DNA from: Elusimicrobia bacterium GWA2_62_23
GTDB taxonomy: Bacteria; Elusimicrobiota; Elusimicrobia; Elusimicrobiales; UBA9959
Direction: 5' to 3'
Assembly: GCA_001799635.1 (NCBI GenBank)
Contig: MGTV01000008.1
Location: 64,879 to 128,878, forward strand
Length of the DNA stretch: 64,000 bases
The translations under genes and the position numbers were made by a program. The notes beneath the pieces are model-generated. The model ran no database searches. It was not told the DNA's origin and was given only the letters and a program-made list of their open reading frames with translations. Shown here in pieces: positions 53,096 through 62,653 of the stretch (position 1 is its first letter; each line of letters begins with the position of its first letter).

Positions 53096-54369
53096 TAAAA
53101 GGGTACATATACTTTTGTATTGCCATGCTTGTCTTGTACGGGGACATGCTTAAGCGAGTTTTTCCGGAATCGGCGCTTGCGGTACTCTATTTCATGGCGG
53201 GGTTGCTGTTGGTGCTAATGGCTTTTCGCGGGAGGAAGGCCTCCTCAACTATTGGCACGGACGCAAAGCGTGTGAGTTTCTTCGCCGCATTTCTCGTTGC
53301 AATCTACGCTTTGCAGCTTTCTACCACCTTTTTTTCCCCGTTTGCCCTGGCTTTCAGCCATTTCCTGTACATGGCCATCCCTCTTTCGTTCATTATTGTG
53401 ATACACCGGTACGCGCCAGAGTTCGACCTCTCCAGGCTTGCTACGGTTTTTTTGATACTGATGATACCTATTAATATCGTTGGGCTTATACAATACCTGG
53501 TAAATCCTGGTTTTCTGATCTCAACTTCATATAGCGCGACCGGCGGGATCATCGACCGGAATTTTTTTATTGGCGGCTACTTTTCCAGGTTCCCGTCCCT
53601 TTTTGCCAGCGCGGACCGGTACTCCGCAATGGCCTTAATGCAGTTCTTCTTTTCTGTGGTGCTCCTGGCCAAAGACGAGAAGTTGTCCCGAAAGCAATAT
53701 CTCTGGGGTGGGGCCAATGTTTTAATGAGTTTCGTGGCGCTGGGGATATCTGGGGCAAGATCCAGGATCCTGATAGCTATAGTGGAGGTTTTCTTCCTGG
53801 GGGCCATTCAAGTGATCCCGATGTTCAACCTTAAGGGGGTATCCGCCCGGGAAGGCGTACGGCGGCTTATAGTTCTGTTCCTGGGGATGGTCGGCGTCAG
53901 TGCCTTCTTTTATCTTGTTTATTCTCCAAAAGCCCAGGATTTCCCTATTTTGGCCATGCTCAATCAGACTTTCGACTCCGGCGACGTGGGGGTGCGAATT
54001 AACGAAGCGTTGGAATTATCGCGTCCCACGGAGCAGGTTTCCCTTGCCGGTCTGGGGCTGGGTACGCAAAGTCTGGTTCCTGGAAAACCCGGAGAGTTCG
54101 GGCTCATGTCGATTTGGGCCGAAAGTGGCTTGTTCTGGGGAATCCCTCTGATCATTTCTTTCATGGGGATGATTTTTGTGCTGTTCAAACTTTCATTTAA
54201 GGCTGCTATTACGGGGAAGGGCCTTTTCTTTGTTCACTACAGCTTTCCGCTGCTGATACTGATCTTTGGCCTGCTTTCCGGGCTTACCGCAGCATTCGAA
54301 CTCTCGACAGGGGTATTGCTTTGCTGTATTGTCGCGTCTGTTACACGTTTAACTCCTCAGGGGACATGA
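53092..54369 (+). CDS. Wzy-like oligosaccharide polymerase (membrane protein)
   Basis: 425 aa with about 11 membrane helices and one large loop (about residues 130-175, VNPGFLISTSYSATGGIIDRNFFIGGYFSRFPSLFASADRYSA). The late region LSRPTEQVSLAGLGLGTQSLVPGKPGEFGLMSIWAESGLFWGIPLI has the Gly-rich motif of Wzy/O-antigen polymerases. It is different from the larger Wzy_C protein at 38191; one may polymerise and the other ligate. It lies between a GT4 gene and a methyltransferase gene with 4-nt overlap and no gap. Confidence 0.75.
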   Translation: MIKGYIYFCIAMLVLYGDMLKRVFPESALAVLYFMAGLLLVLMAFRGRKASSTIGTDAKRVSFFAAFLVAIYALQLSTTFFSPFALAFSHFLYMAIPLSFIIVIHRYAPEFDLSRLATVFLILMIPINIVGLIQYLVNPGFLISTSYSATGGIIDRNFFIGGYFSRFPSLFASADRYSAMALMQFFFSVVLLAKDEKLSRKQYLWGGANVLMSFVALGISGARSRILIAIVEVFFLGAIQVIPMFNLKGVSAREGVRRLIVLFLGMVGVSAFFYLVYSPKAQDFPILAMLNQTFDSGDVGVRINEALELSRPTEQVSLAGLGLGTQSLVPGKPGEFGLMSIWAESGLFWGIPLIISFMGMIFVLFKLSFKAAITGKGLFFVHYSFPLLILIFGLLSGLTAAFELSTGVLLCCIVASVTRLTPQGT

Positions 54370-55122
54370 ATGGGAAAAAAGTCGATGTATGAATCACAAT
54401 CTTCCGGGTGCCCGGATTATTCGGGCTCAGGCCGCGACGCTTTTGTGGTCGGATATGTAAGCGGATTGGCCAAAGCGAGTGCTGATGTCCCGCGAATCGC
54501 CGAACTTTCGGTGGGGAGCGGCGCGTTATCTAAGGCCCTGGTCCAAGCTCTTCCGAAGGCCGAGTTCACGTTCGCGGACATCTCTTCGGCGAATCTTAAG
54601 GTACTTGAATCAGCGTTTAGCGGCTTTAAAGCCCAGGGCGTGCGGGGGCCGCGCCTTATAGAATGCGATTTTGATACTCAGTTCTCCTTGCTCGAAGACG
54701 CGGCTTTTGATGTCGTAATTGCGCTGGATATCCTTGAGCATGTCTTTGATGTGTTCGCCTTTATCGGCAATTGCCGTAGGATCTTAAAGCCGGGGGCAAC
54801 TCTAATTTTAAGGACTCCCAACATAGGATATATAAGGCACAGGCTCGGTCTCCTGGCCGGCGGTCTGCCGGTGACGTCGAGTTGGTTCGGCAAGCGGGGA
54901 GAATTGGGCGAATGGCGAAAGTTCTGGAGTTGGGATGGCGGTCATTTGCATCTTTTTACCATTCCCGTTCTGCGTCAACTGATATCCGAGGAGGGCTTCT
55001 CGATAGAATTGTGTCGGGATCCCGGTACAAAATGGGAAAGTGTCAGGGGCATCTGGCCAAATCTGATGTATTCCAATCCGCTTATTGTGGCGCGAAACAA
55101 CAAGGGTAATTCCAAAGGGTAA
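54370..55122 (+). CDS. class I SAM methyltransferase
   Basis: 250 aa, starting directly after the preceding stop. Motif I IAELSVGSGALSKALVQALPKAEFTFADIS and post-motif FDVVIALDILEHVFDVFAFIGNCRRILKPGATLILRTPN define a Methyltransf_23/11-type domain. The C-terminal part HLHLFTIPVLRQLISEEGFSIELC is also common in sugar-cluster methyltransferases. Target unknown. The next gene starts immediately after the stop. Confidence 0.85.
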   Translation: MGKKSMYESQSSGCPDYSGSGRDAFVVGYVSGLAKASADVPRIAELSVGSGALSKALVQALPKAEFTFADISSANLKVLESAFSGFKAQGVRGPRLIECDFDTQFSLLEDAAFDVVIALDILEHVFDVFAFIGNCRRILKPGATLILRTPNIGYIRHRLGLLAGGLPVTSSWFGKRGELGEWRKFWSWDGGHLHLFTIPVLRQLISEEGFSIELCRDPGTKWESVRGIWPNLMYSNPLIVARNNKGNSKG

Positions 55123-56244
55123 ATGCATTTTCTCGTTCAGATAAATAATAATGCCCATGAATGGGCGGGGACCATGGTGCAAAGTGGGGAGCATCCCCGT
55201 CTTCCTTTGCCTTATGCCTATGGCGCGGCTTTTCTTAAGAGAGGGCATAAACTATCGGCTATTAACACTGCCCCTGTTCTCCAGCCTGCTGGCCACTTAG
55301 ATCCATTCGAGTCTGTTTACTCACCTGCGGAGTTATCCAAAGCCCTGCGCGGGGTGGATTTCGGAATGCTGTGGGGGGGTGTTGGGCTTTCCGGCCTGGC
55401 CCGCCAGCTGGTAAGCCGGCCGTATGCCAACAAGGTGATCTTTAACTCATATGTGTGGAACCTGGATAGGTCGCCGTCCTTGCGGAGCCGTAAAGCGGTG
55501 GGCATAGCCCGGATGGCCACCCGCTTCTCAAAGACTGCTGTGTTCATTACGCGTGAGCAGGCCACCGCCGCCAAGGCCGTGCTTGGCCACAAAAAGGCGG
55601 TAGTAACACTGACATGCGGCATTGATACGTCTTTTTATAGTACCCCATCGTATTTCGCGGATGTCCCGGAGATTTATCGTGACCGTGTTGAACGCCTGCT
55701 TTCCGGCCCCTACATGATCCTCCCGGGAGATGAGTTGCGGTTTAACCGTGACGCGCTGGACCTGGTCGCCGAAACGGGCATTCCCATGGTGCGCATTTCG
55801 CAGTATTCCGCGTCGCATATGTCCGAGCTCCGGAAGGAGATAGCCGCTAGAAAGATAGAGGACAAGTTCCTGGTTTTTGAGAAGGTGAGTTATCCTTTCC
55901 TGCGCTTTCTTTTCCGCAACGCCGCCATGTATGCCGGTCTGGTCAATTCGGACTGGCAGCCGGCAGGTTGGACCACGGCTTGTGAGGCGTTAGCCAGCGG
56001 GACTCCAGCGGTGGCCTACGAAGGCCTGGCCTCCCGCGAGTTGAGCCGCCTCGGCGCCGACGCTTCTTTTCTGAGGGCGGCCCCTGCCAAGGATATCCGT
56101 AAGTTCAAGGACCTGGCCTCCGATTTTCTGTCGGCAGGATATAAAAATAAAATTTCACCTAAAATTATTGATTTCTCCGAAAGCCGCCTGGATTTGGAAA
56201 CCACCGGCGAGGCCTTTGCCAGGGAAATAGAGGCGGTCATCTAG
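55123..56244 (+). CDS. glycosyltransferase, GT4-like (divergent)
   Basis: 373 aa. The C-terminal half holds a GT-B-like sequence: LVNSDWQPAGWTTACEALASGTPAVAYEGLASRELSRLGADASFL, with the Glu of the E-x7-E-like motif, and EIAARKIEDKFLVFEKVSYPFLRFLFRNAAMYAG. The N-terminal part (LPYAYGAAFLKRGHKLSAI, VDFGMLWGGVGLSGLARQLV) is a weaker Rossmann fold. It is the least certain of the glycosyltransferases here. It begins right after the methyltransferase stop and is followed 4 nt later by another GT4 gene. Confidence 0.7.
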   Translation: MHFLVQINNNAHEWAGTMVQSGEHPRLPLPYAYGAAFLKRGHKLSAINTAPVLQPAGHLDPFESVYSPAELSKALRGVDFGMLWGGVGLSGLARQLVSRPYANKVIFNSYVWNLDRSPSLRSRKAVGIARMATRFSKTAVFITREQATAAKAVLGHKKAVVTLTCGIDTSFYSTPSYFADVPEIYRDRVERLLSGPYMILPGDELRFNRDALDLVAETGIPMVRISQYSASHMSELRKEIAARKIEDKFLVFEKVSYPFLRFLFRNAAMYAGLVNSDWQPAGWTTACEALASGTPAVAYEGLASRELSRLGADASFLRAAPAKDIRKFKDLASDFLSAGYKNKISPKIIDFSESRLDLETTGEAFAREIEAVI

Positions 56245-56248
56245 CCGC

Positions 56249-57400
56249 ATGAAAATTCTCCATGTGATGCCAGATCTTGCCCCTGCTACTGGCGGACCTG
56301 TAACGGCCGTGCTCGGAATGGCGGAAGCCCAGGCTGAGTTGGGGCATGAAGTGTCTATAGCCGCTACCGGGGACATGCCAGTAAATTCCAGGCCAGGTGG
56401 GAGGGTGAAAGTCCTCCTGTTCCCGCGGACGTTACCGTTCTGGATGTTTTCGTGGTCACTTGGTCGCAACTTGCAGCAGCTTATAGCCGCATCGGACCTG
56501 GTCCATATACATATGATGTGGGAATATCCAGCCTGGAAGGCCTCCCAAATATGCGCGGCTCTTGGCAAACCTTATATTATCCGGCCCTGCGGAATGCTGG
56601 ATAAATGGTCGCTGGCGCAGAGCGCTTGGAAAAAGAAAGTTTATTTGGAGCTCTTTGGTAACCGGCTGCTTTCCTGCTCGGCAGCCGTTCATTATACTTC
56701 CGCCGGAGAGATGGCGGCCTCTCTCCCGGAAAATAAACGGCCCGCCGATTTTGTTTTGCCTGTGGGCCTCCCTGTATCCGCCTGGGAAGGACTGCCGCCA
56801 GCGAACGTTTTTCGGGAGAAGTTCCCGGAAACAGTCGGCCGCCGAATAGTTCTCTTTTTTGGGAGACTGCATTATAAAAAGCAGCCGGAGGTCGCCATTC
56901 GCGCTTTTCAGTTGCTTCGCTCAAGGTGTCCTGAAGCGCACCTTGTTCTAGTCGGGGCTGGGGCAGCGGGTTATGTCGCCTCCCTGAAGCTGCTCGCTAA
57001 GGAGCTTGGGCTTCAGGCGCATGTCACGTTCACGGGAATGCTGCTTGGGGAGGATAAGCGCGAGGCACTTTCCGCGGCGGACATTTTTATTCTGCCTAGT
57101 CTTAGGGAGAATTTTGGGGTGTCCGTGACGGAGGCGATGGCCGCGGGTTGTCCGGTAGTGGTAAGTCCTGGAGTCGATATCTCAGAAGATATCCGCCAGG
57201 GGAAAGCGGGGGTGGTCTGTTCCCCTGACCCGGAGGCCTTTTCAGCGGCTATGGCGAAAATATTGAATACCCCTGGGCTGGCCCGCTCGATGGGGGAGAA
57301 TGGTTTGCGACTCGTTCAAAGAAAATACAGGTGGGACAATCTCGCGCGCGACCTGATAGGAGTTTACGGCGGGGTGCTTTCCGGTAAAAGATATAATTGA
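56249..57400 (+). CDS. GT4-family glycosyltransferase
   Basis: 383 aa. Clear GT4: LHVMPDLAPATGGPVTAVLGMAEAQAELGHEVSIAA at the start, RRIVLFFGRLHYKKQPEVAIRAFQLLRSRCPEAHLVLVGAG for the nucleotide-sugar site, and LPSLRENFGVSVTEAMAAGCPVVVSPGVDISEDI with the E-x7-E motif. It resembles the WbdA/PelF-like group of mannosyl/glucosyl transferases in general layout. Donor unknown. It precedes the carbamoyltransferase gene by 16 nt. Confidence 0.9.
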   Translation: MKILHVMPDLAPATGGPVTAVLGMAEAQAELGHEVSIAATGDMPVNSRPGGRVKVLLFPRTLPFWMFSWSLGRNLQQLIAASDLVHIHMMWEYPAWKASQICAALGKPYIIRPCGMLDKWSLAQSAWKKKVYLELFGNRLLSCSAAVHYTSAGEMAASLPENKRPADFVLPVGLPVSAWEGLPPANVFREKFPETVGRRIVLFFGRLHYKKQPEVAIRAFQLLRSRCPEAHLVLVGAGAAGYVASLKLLAKELGLQAHVTFTGMLLGEDKREALSAADIFILPSLRENFGVSVTEAMAAGCPVVVSPGVDISEDIRQGKAGVVCSPDPEAFSAAMAKILNTPGLARSMGENGLRLVQRKYRWDNLARDLIGVYGGVLSGKRYN

Positions 57401-57416
57401 ATCCTGGGAATTTAGA

Positions 57417-59144
57417 ATGAACATACTCGGACTTAACGCATATCACGGAGATTCCGCCGCCTGCCTGGTGGTCAACGGCAAGTTGGTCTGCGCCATGGAA
57501 GAGGAGCGCATAAGGCGCCAGAAACACTGGGCGGGCATGCCGGTAGAGGCTGCAAAGTGGTGCCTGGGCTACGCCGGGCTCAAACTGGAAGATGTTGATC
57601 ATATCGCCGTGGGCAGGGATCCGTATGCCAACCTTGGGAGGAAACTGCTCCGTCTCGCCGGGAAGCGGCCCTCGTTAGGCTTTCTCAAGAACCGCCTCAA
57701 TAACGCCGCCAAAATAGGGGATGTTAAAACTGAACTCTGCCGCGCCATGGGGGCGGCCCCTGCTTCCGTAAAGGCGCGCCTGCGTTGCGTTGAACATCAT
57801 AAAGCCCACCTGGCCAGTTCTTTTTTCGTTTCCCCGTTCGACGCTGCCGTCTGCGTTTCGGTAGACGGGTTTGGCGACTTTGTGAGCACCATGCGGGCTT
57901 TCGGCAACGGCAGTGCCATTCACGACCGGGACCGGGTATATTACCCTCATTCCCTGGGCATCTTCTACACCGCGCTTACCCAGTTTATGGGCTTTCCTCA
58001 TTACGGCGACGAATATAAGGTGATGGGCCTGTCCGCGGCCGGCAAGCCGACTTATATGGCCGAGATGCGCAAAATAGTCCGGCTTACTGACGACGGGTTC
58101 TTCAAGCTGGACACTTCCTATTTTACCCATGAGACCAAGGGCGTGGAGATGACCTGGAGCGAGGGCTCTCCCTCAATTGCGCCTATTTACTCCGATAAGC
58201 TTTCGGAACTGTTCGGAGCTCCGCGGCAGCCTTCTGAAAAGGTGGAGCAGCGCCACGCCGATATGGCCGCCTCCGTGCAGGCCATGTATGAGGAAGCGTT
58301 CTTCCATATTCTGAACGCCGCCTACGACAAGTACAAGGACCCTCGCCTGTGTCTTTCCGGCGGCTGTATTCAGAATTCTCTGGCGAACGGCAAAATCTAC
58401 GAACGAACTCCTTTCCGGGAGGTTTATGTGCCGCCTGCCGCGTATGACGCGGGTACGGCGGTGGGTGCGGCCTACTGGCTCTGGAACCAGGCAAAGAATT
58501 CGCCCCGCTCTTTTGTGATGGAGAGCCCTTATTGGGGGCCCCAATGGGAGGAATCCGCCGTAGAGGAACTCCTGAAGCGCCGGGGACTGAATTATACGAG
58601 ATTGAGCGACAAGGACCTCTTTGAGACTTTTGCCGGGCATGTGGCGGCTGGCCGCATAACCGGCTGGTTCCAGGGCCGCACGGAGTGGGGCCCACGGGCG
58701 CTGGGCAACCGGAGCATAGTGGTGGACCCGCGCAGCAGCGAGATGAAAGATATCCTTAACGCCAGGGTTAAGAGGCGGGAGAATTTCAGGCCCTTCGCCC
58801 CTTCGGTACTGGCGGATAAGGCCGGGGAGTGGTTCACGGAGTCGCGCCCTGTGCCTTTCATGGAGAAGGTGTACGGCATACGCGAGGAGAAGCGCGGCGC
58901 TATCCCCGCAGTTACCCACTTGGACGGCACCGGCCGCCTGCAGACGGTTACGGCCAGCATGAATCCGCGTTATTACGCGCTCATAGAGGCTTTTGACCGC
59001 CTGACCGGAGTGCCCATGGTGCTTAACACCTCTTTTAATGAGAACGAACCGATAGTCAATTCTCCGGAAGACGCCGTGAACTGCTTTGAGCGGGTCGGCA
59101 TGGACGTGCTGGCTATAGGGAATTTCCTGGTTAAATCAAAGTGA
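57417..59144 (+). CDS. NodU/TobZ-type carbamoyltransferase
   Basis: 575 aa. The N-terminal domain has LGLNAYHGDSAACLVVNGKLVCAMEEERIRRQKHWAGMP and the metal-binding EHHKAHLASSFF, and the C-terminal domain has GRTEWGPRALGNRSIVVDPRSSEMKDILNARVKRRENFRPFAPSV, both diagnostic of O-carbamoyltransferases. They move a carbamoyl group from carbamoyl phosphate, through carbamoyl-AMP, to a hydroxyl of a sugar. The polymer therefore probably carries carbamoyl esters. The next gene overlaps the stop with a GTG. Confidence 0.93.
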   Translation: MNILGLNAYHGDSAACLVVNGKLVCAMEEERIRRQKHWAGMPVEAAKWCLGYAGLKLEDVDHIAVGRDPYANLGRKLLRLAGKRPSLGFLKNRLNNAAKIGDVKTELCRAMGAAPASVKARLRCVEHHKAHLASSFFVSPFDAAVCVSVDGFGDFVSTMRAFGNGSAIHDRDRVYYPHSLGIFYTALTQFMGFPHYGDEYKVMGLSAAGKPTYMAEMRKIVRLTDDGFFKLDTSYFTHETKGVEMTWSEGSPSIAPIYSDKLSELFGAPRQPSEKVEQRHADMAASVQAMYEEAFFHILNAAYDKYKDPRLCLSGGCIQNSLANGKIYERTPFREVYVPPAAYDAGTAVGAAYWLWNQAKNSPRSFVMESPYWGPQWEESAVEELLKRRGLNYTRLSDKDLFETFAGHVAAGRITGWFQGRTEWGPRALGNRSIVVDPRSSEMKDILNARVKRRENFRPFAPSVLADKAGEWFTESRPVPFMEKVYGIREEKRGAIPAVTHLDGTGRLQTVTASMNPRYYALIEAFDRLTGVPMVLNTSFNENEPIVNSPEDAVNCFERVGMDVLAIGNFLVKSK

Positions 59145-59896
59145 AGATATCGATAATAACCGCGTGTTATAACTCTTCCGCCGCCATAGAGACGGCGGTG
59201 CGTTCCGTATTGGATCAAACGCACTCGCCGGTTGAGTACATAGTAGTGGATGGCGCCTCCACGGACGGTACGCTGGATATCCTTGCCGGCTATAAGGGCC
59301 GGATCTCCAGGCTGATCTCGGAAAAAGACGGCGGGATATATTACGCCCTGAATAAAGGTTTTTCGGCGGCTACCGGTGACGTGGTGGGCCTGCTACATTC
59401 CGACGACGTTTATGCAGGCGCGGACGTTCTGGAAAAGGTCGCCCGGGTTTTCGCAGAGACTGGCGCCGACGCCGTTTACGGCGACCTGGCCTATGTGCGC
59501 GCCGACGGCAGCGTTCTGCGCTACTGGAAGGCGGGGGTCTATGACCGCGCTTCCCTGGAGCGCGGCTGGATGCCGCCCCATCCGGCGTTCTTCGCGCGGC
59601 GGGAGGTTTACGCTAAATACGGACTTTTTGACACTTCCTACCGGATAGCGGCGGACTATGAATTGCTGACGAGGCTGCTCTACAAGAACTCCCTTAAGAC
59701 TGCCTATATTCCGGAACTGCTCGTTAAGATGCGAGTCGGGGGTACCAGCAACCGCAGCTTGAAGAATATCCTTCTTAAAAGCCGGGAAGATTACAGGGTT
59801 ATAAACACCTATGGCTTGGGCGGAATAAAAACTTTGTTAATGAAGAATTTCTCGAAGTTGCCGCAGTTCTTTCGCAGGGCGGCTGCGCCAAGATGA
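59141..59896 (+). CDS. GT2-family glycosyltransferase
   Basis: 251 aa from a GTG that overlaps the previous stop (GTGA). The GT-A core is ISIITACYNSSAAIETAVRSVLDQTHSPVEYIVVDGASTDGTLDIL, with the metal-binding Asp pair in HSDDVYAGADVL and the acceptor-site HPAFFARREVY. These enzymes add one sugar from a nucleotide donor. It closes the glycosyltransferase series before the initiating transferase. Confidence 0.93.
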   Translation: MKISIITACYNSSAAIETAVRSVLDQTHSPVEYIVVDGASTDGTLDILAGYKGRISRLISEKDGGIYYALNKGFSAATGDVVGLLHSDDVYAGADVLEKVARVFAETGADAVYGDLAYVRADGSVLRYWKAGVYDRASLERGWMPPHPAFFARREVYAKYGLFDTSYRIAADYELLTRLLYKNSLKTAYIPELLVKMRVGGTSNRSLKNILLKSREDYRVINTYGLGGIKTLLMKNFSKLPQFFRRAAAPR

Positions 59897-59953
59897 GAGG
59901 ATGGGCAAATCTTGGGTACAATATAACGTGCTTCTTAAAGGGGGCTCGCGTTC

Positions 59954-61375
59954 GTGCTGATTTTTAAGTGGCGGAAATTCCTGGTTTTTGTCGGCGACGT
60001 GGTTATTTTTTACGTCGCGCTGGCCGCCGCTTTATATTTCCGCCATCTCGATTATATCTCCCTGGATTTCCTGGTTCAGCATTTAAAAGCCTTCTCTTTC
60101 CTCCTGCCGGTCTGGGCCCTGGTGTTTTACGCCGTGGGTTTTTACGATATCCGCCGCCTGAACAAACTCGTAGCTCTGATAAACCAGAGCATTATTACTT
60201 TCTCTGTGAACTTGCTGCTGGCGGCGGCCGCCTTCTACCTGTTCTCTCCGCATTTGGGCCTTACCCCTAAAACCCACCTGTTCCTGGCCTTGCTTTTCTT
60301 CCACCTGCTCGCACCTATTTGGCGCCGGCTCTGGGTGAAGATATTTTTCCCTAAACTTCTGCTGCAGCGGGTGGCTTTCCTGGGCAGCAACCCGCTTGTG
60401 GAAGATATAAAGACGGACCTTCAGCGGAATCCTTACCTCGGCTTTTCCGCGATCTCCCTCAGCACTCTCAAGGCTAAATACGAGCCGACTCACGGCTATT
60501 GGCGCCCCAGGGGCCGGCGCGGGGGCGGCCTGGAGGTGAAGTTCGACCTGCTGGTGCTGGTGGCCGACGACGTGCACAAGAACCCGGTGCTTGAAAGCAT
60601 GCTGCTCTCCTCTGCTGTTATGGAGGAGATCCCAGTAATTACCCATTTGGATTTCTACGAGGACCTTTACGGCAAGATACCGCCCGAGCACGCCGCCCAG
60701 CTTAACTGGCTTATGAGCAATGTGCTCCATAAGGACAAAAGAGTTTATGGTCATATTAAGCGGGCCTTAGGGATCTTTGTTTCCCTGCTCGCGCTAGTGG
60801 CCGCCTTGCCGGTAATGGCGCTGGTCTATCTGGGGCTTAAGGCCGAGGGCGGCTTGGGCGAGCCGGCTTTCTTCTTCCAAAAACGCGTCGGGTATCTGGG
60901 CAAGAGGTTCGTGCTGTGGAAATTCAGGACAATGGTGAAAGGTTCTGATAAAGCGGGGCCTTTCTCCGGGCCGGTGGGGAAAGATCGCCGGGTTACGGCC
61001 TTCGGGCGCTTCCTGCGGCAGACGCGCCTGGATGAACTGCCCCAGCTCTGGAACGTGCTTAAGGGCGACATGGCCCTGGTGGGCCCCCGCCCGGAGTGGA
61101 TACGCGAGGTGAACATTCTCGAGCACAAGGTCCCGCACTACCACCTGCGCCATCTTGTGCAGCCGGGGCTTACGGGCTGGGCCCAGATCCATCTGCCTCC
61201 TACTTCGAGCGAAACCCAGTCCCTGGAGAAACTGCAGTACGACCTGTATTACGTCAAGAACATGTCCCTGGCGCTGGACCTTGGCATACTTCTGCGGACC
61301 ATCCGCCGGGTTTTCCAGGGGGACGCCGCCTTCCTTGCTGATAGCCGGGGTGGAGAAGTGCAGCAGGGGGTATAG
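59954..61375 (+). CDS. polyprenyl-phosphate glycosylphosphotransferase (WbaP/WcaJ-type initiating enzyme)
   Basis: 473 aa from a GTG. Four N-terminal membrane helices (about 8-30, 45-65, 80-100, 105-125), a soluble Rossmann-like region (140-250) and the catalytic sugar transferase domain (about 275-460). The catalytic part has the fifth helix ([21 protein letters not shown]), the [24 protein letters not shown] motif, and [25 protein letters not shown], followed by PGLTGWAQI. It links the first sugar phosphate to undecaprenyl phosphate and so starts the repeat unit. It is the last gene before the inserted DUF4143 ATPase. Confidence 0.94.
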   Translation: MLIFKWRKFLVFVGDVVIFYVALAAALYFRHLDYISLDFLVQHLKAFSFLLPVWALVFYAVGFYDIRRLNKLVALINQSIITFSVNLLLAAAAFYLFSPHLGLTPKTHLFLALLFFHLLAPIWRRLWVKIFFPKLLLQRVAFLGSNPLVEDIKTDLQRNPYLGFSAISLSTLKAKYEPTHGYWRPRGRRGGGLEVKFDLLVLVADDVHKNPVLESMLLSSAVMEEIPVITHLDFYEDLYGKIPPEHAAQLNWLMSNVLHKDKRVYGHIKRALGIFVSLLALVAALPVMALVYLGLKAEGGLGEPAFFFQKRVGYLGKRFVLWKFRTMVKGSDKAGPFSGPVGKDRRVTAFGRFLRQTRLDELPQLWNVLKGDMALVGPRPEWIREVNILEHKVPHYHLRHLVQPGLTGWAQIHLPPTSSETQSLEKLQYDLYYVKNMSLALDLGILLRTIRRVFQGDAAFLADSRGGEVQQGV

Positions 61376-61465
61376 CTGTACGGGGTGAAGGTCAGCTCCG
61401 GCATCGATATCCTCTGTATTCGTTTAGCTAATCATGAAAATCGAAAGTGCTAGTTGGGAATTTCA

Positions 61466-61474
61466 TGGTATAAT
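61466..61474 (+). promoter_or_regulatory. extended -10 box, probable leaderless start of the second DUF4143 ATPase
   Basis: TGG-TATAAT at 61466-61474; the ATG at 61481 follows after 6 nt. The gene therefore brings its own promoter inside the polysaccharide run. Confidence 0.55.
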
Positions 61475-61480
61475 GTTTTT

Positions 61481-62632
61481 ATGCTGATAAAGCGTTCCCA
61501 TGCGCGGGGACATCTGGCCGCCGCGCTTAAACGCAGCCGTGTGGCCGCGCTTATAGGCCCGCGGCAATGCGGTAAGACCACGCTGGCCCGTCAGTTTGTA
61601 GAGGCTGACTCCCCTAACTATTTCGACCTTGAGGATCCCGCAAGCCTTGCCAGGCTGGCCGAGCCTAAGACCGCCCTTGCCGGACTTAAGGGGATAGTAG
61701 TAATAGATGAGATCCAGCGCCGCCCGGAATTATTCCCGGTTCTCCGCGTGCTGGCGGACCGCAAGCCGCTGCCCGCCCGCTTTCTTATCCTCGGCAGCGC
61801 GGCCCCTGAACTTCTGCGGCAGTCTTCCGAATCCTTGGCCGGCCGCCTTGAACTGATCCCTCTCTCCGGCCTCAGCCTGGCCGAGGTGGGGAAAAAGCGG
61901 CAACCCCTGCACTGGTTAAGGGGGGGATTCCCTCCGTCCTTCCTGGCGGCCTCGGAGGCCGACAGCCTGGCCTGGCGGCGTAATTTCATCCAGACCTTTC
62001 TCGAGCGCGATCTGCACCAGTGGGGCATAGGCGTGCCCCCCGCGGCGCTTATGCGTTTTTGGGCCATGCTGGCGCATTACCACGGCCAGATCTGGAACGC
62101 CGCCGAGCCGGCCAAAGCTCTAGGGATAAGCGAGCCCACCGTGCGCAAGTACCTGGATATACTTTCCGGCATCTTCATGGTGCGGCAGCTTCAACCGTGG
62201 CACGCCAATCTTAAAAAACGCCAGGTAAAAGCGCCTAAAATATATTTCCGCGACAGCGGCCTGCTTCACCAGATGCTGGGCATACGCTCTGAACGGGAAC
62301 TTTTTAACCACCCAAAATACGGCGCGTCCTGGGAAGGGTACGCCGTGGAGGAGGCCATAAAGGCCGCGGCTCCGGACGAAGCCTACTACTGGGCCACCCA
62401 TAACGGCGCGGAGATAGATTTGCTGCTGGTGAAGAACGGGAAAATGACCGGCGTGGACTGCAAGCGGGTTGACGCGCCGCATCTGACCCCCTCCATGGGG
62501 ATAGCTCTGCGGGACCTGGGCCTGGAACGCATATTTGTAGTATACCCCGGCTCCAGAAAATATGACATAACCGATAAAATAACTGCTCTCCCTTTTGATT
62601 CTCTCGCAACGGGGGAAAAAGCTTTTTCCTGA
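61481..62632 (+). CDS. AAA_14/DUF4143 family ATPase, second insert
   Basis: 383 aa from ATG 61481 (MLIKRSHARG); an upstream ATG at 61454 precedes the -10 box. Walker A GPRQCGKTT (26-34) and Walker B GIVVIDEIQRRPELFPVL, then LGSAAPELLRQ. The DUF4143 half has FIQTFLERDLHQWG, WNAAEPAKALGISEPTVRKYLDILSGIFMVRQLQ (winged helix) and ENGAEIDLLLVKNGKM-like nuclease end (HNGAEIDLLLV, GVDCKRVD). It is clearly a different lineage from the copy at 31028. It splits the polysaccharide genes between the initiating transferase and rfbC. No duplicated flank is seen here. Confidence 0.93.
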   Translation: MLIKRSHARGHLAAALKRSRVAALIGPRQCGKTTLARQFVEADSPNYFDLEDPASLARLAEPKTALAGLKGIVVIDEIQRRPELFPVLRVLADRKPLPARFLILGSAAPELLRQSSESLAGRLELIPLSGLSLAEVGKKRQPLHWLRGGFPPSFLAASEADSLAWRRNFIQTFLERDLHQWGIGVPPAALMRFWAMLAHYHGQIWNAAEPAKALGISEPTVRKYLDILSGIFMVRQLQPWHANLKKRQVKAPKIYFRDSGLLHQMLGIRSERELFNHPKYGASWEGYAVEEAIKAAAPDEAYYWATHNGAEIDLLLVKNGKMTGVDCKRVDAPHLTPSMGIALRDLGLERIFVVYPGSRKYDITDKITALPFDSLATGEKAFS

Positions 62633-62653
62633 AACTAGCTCTCCGGAACTCTT

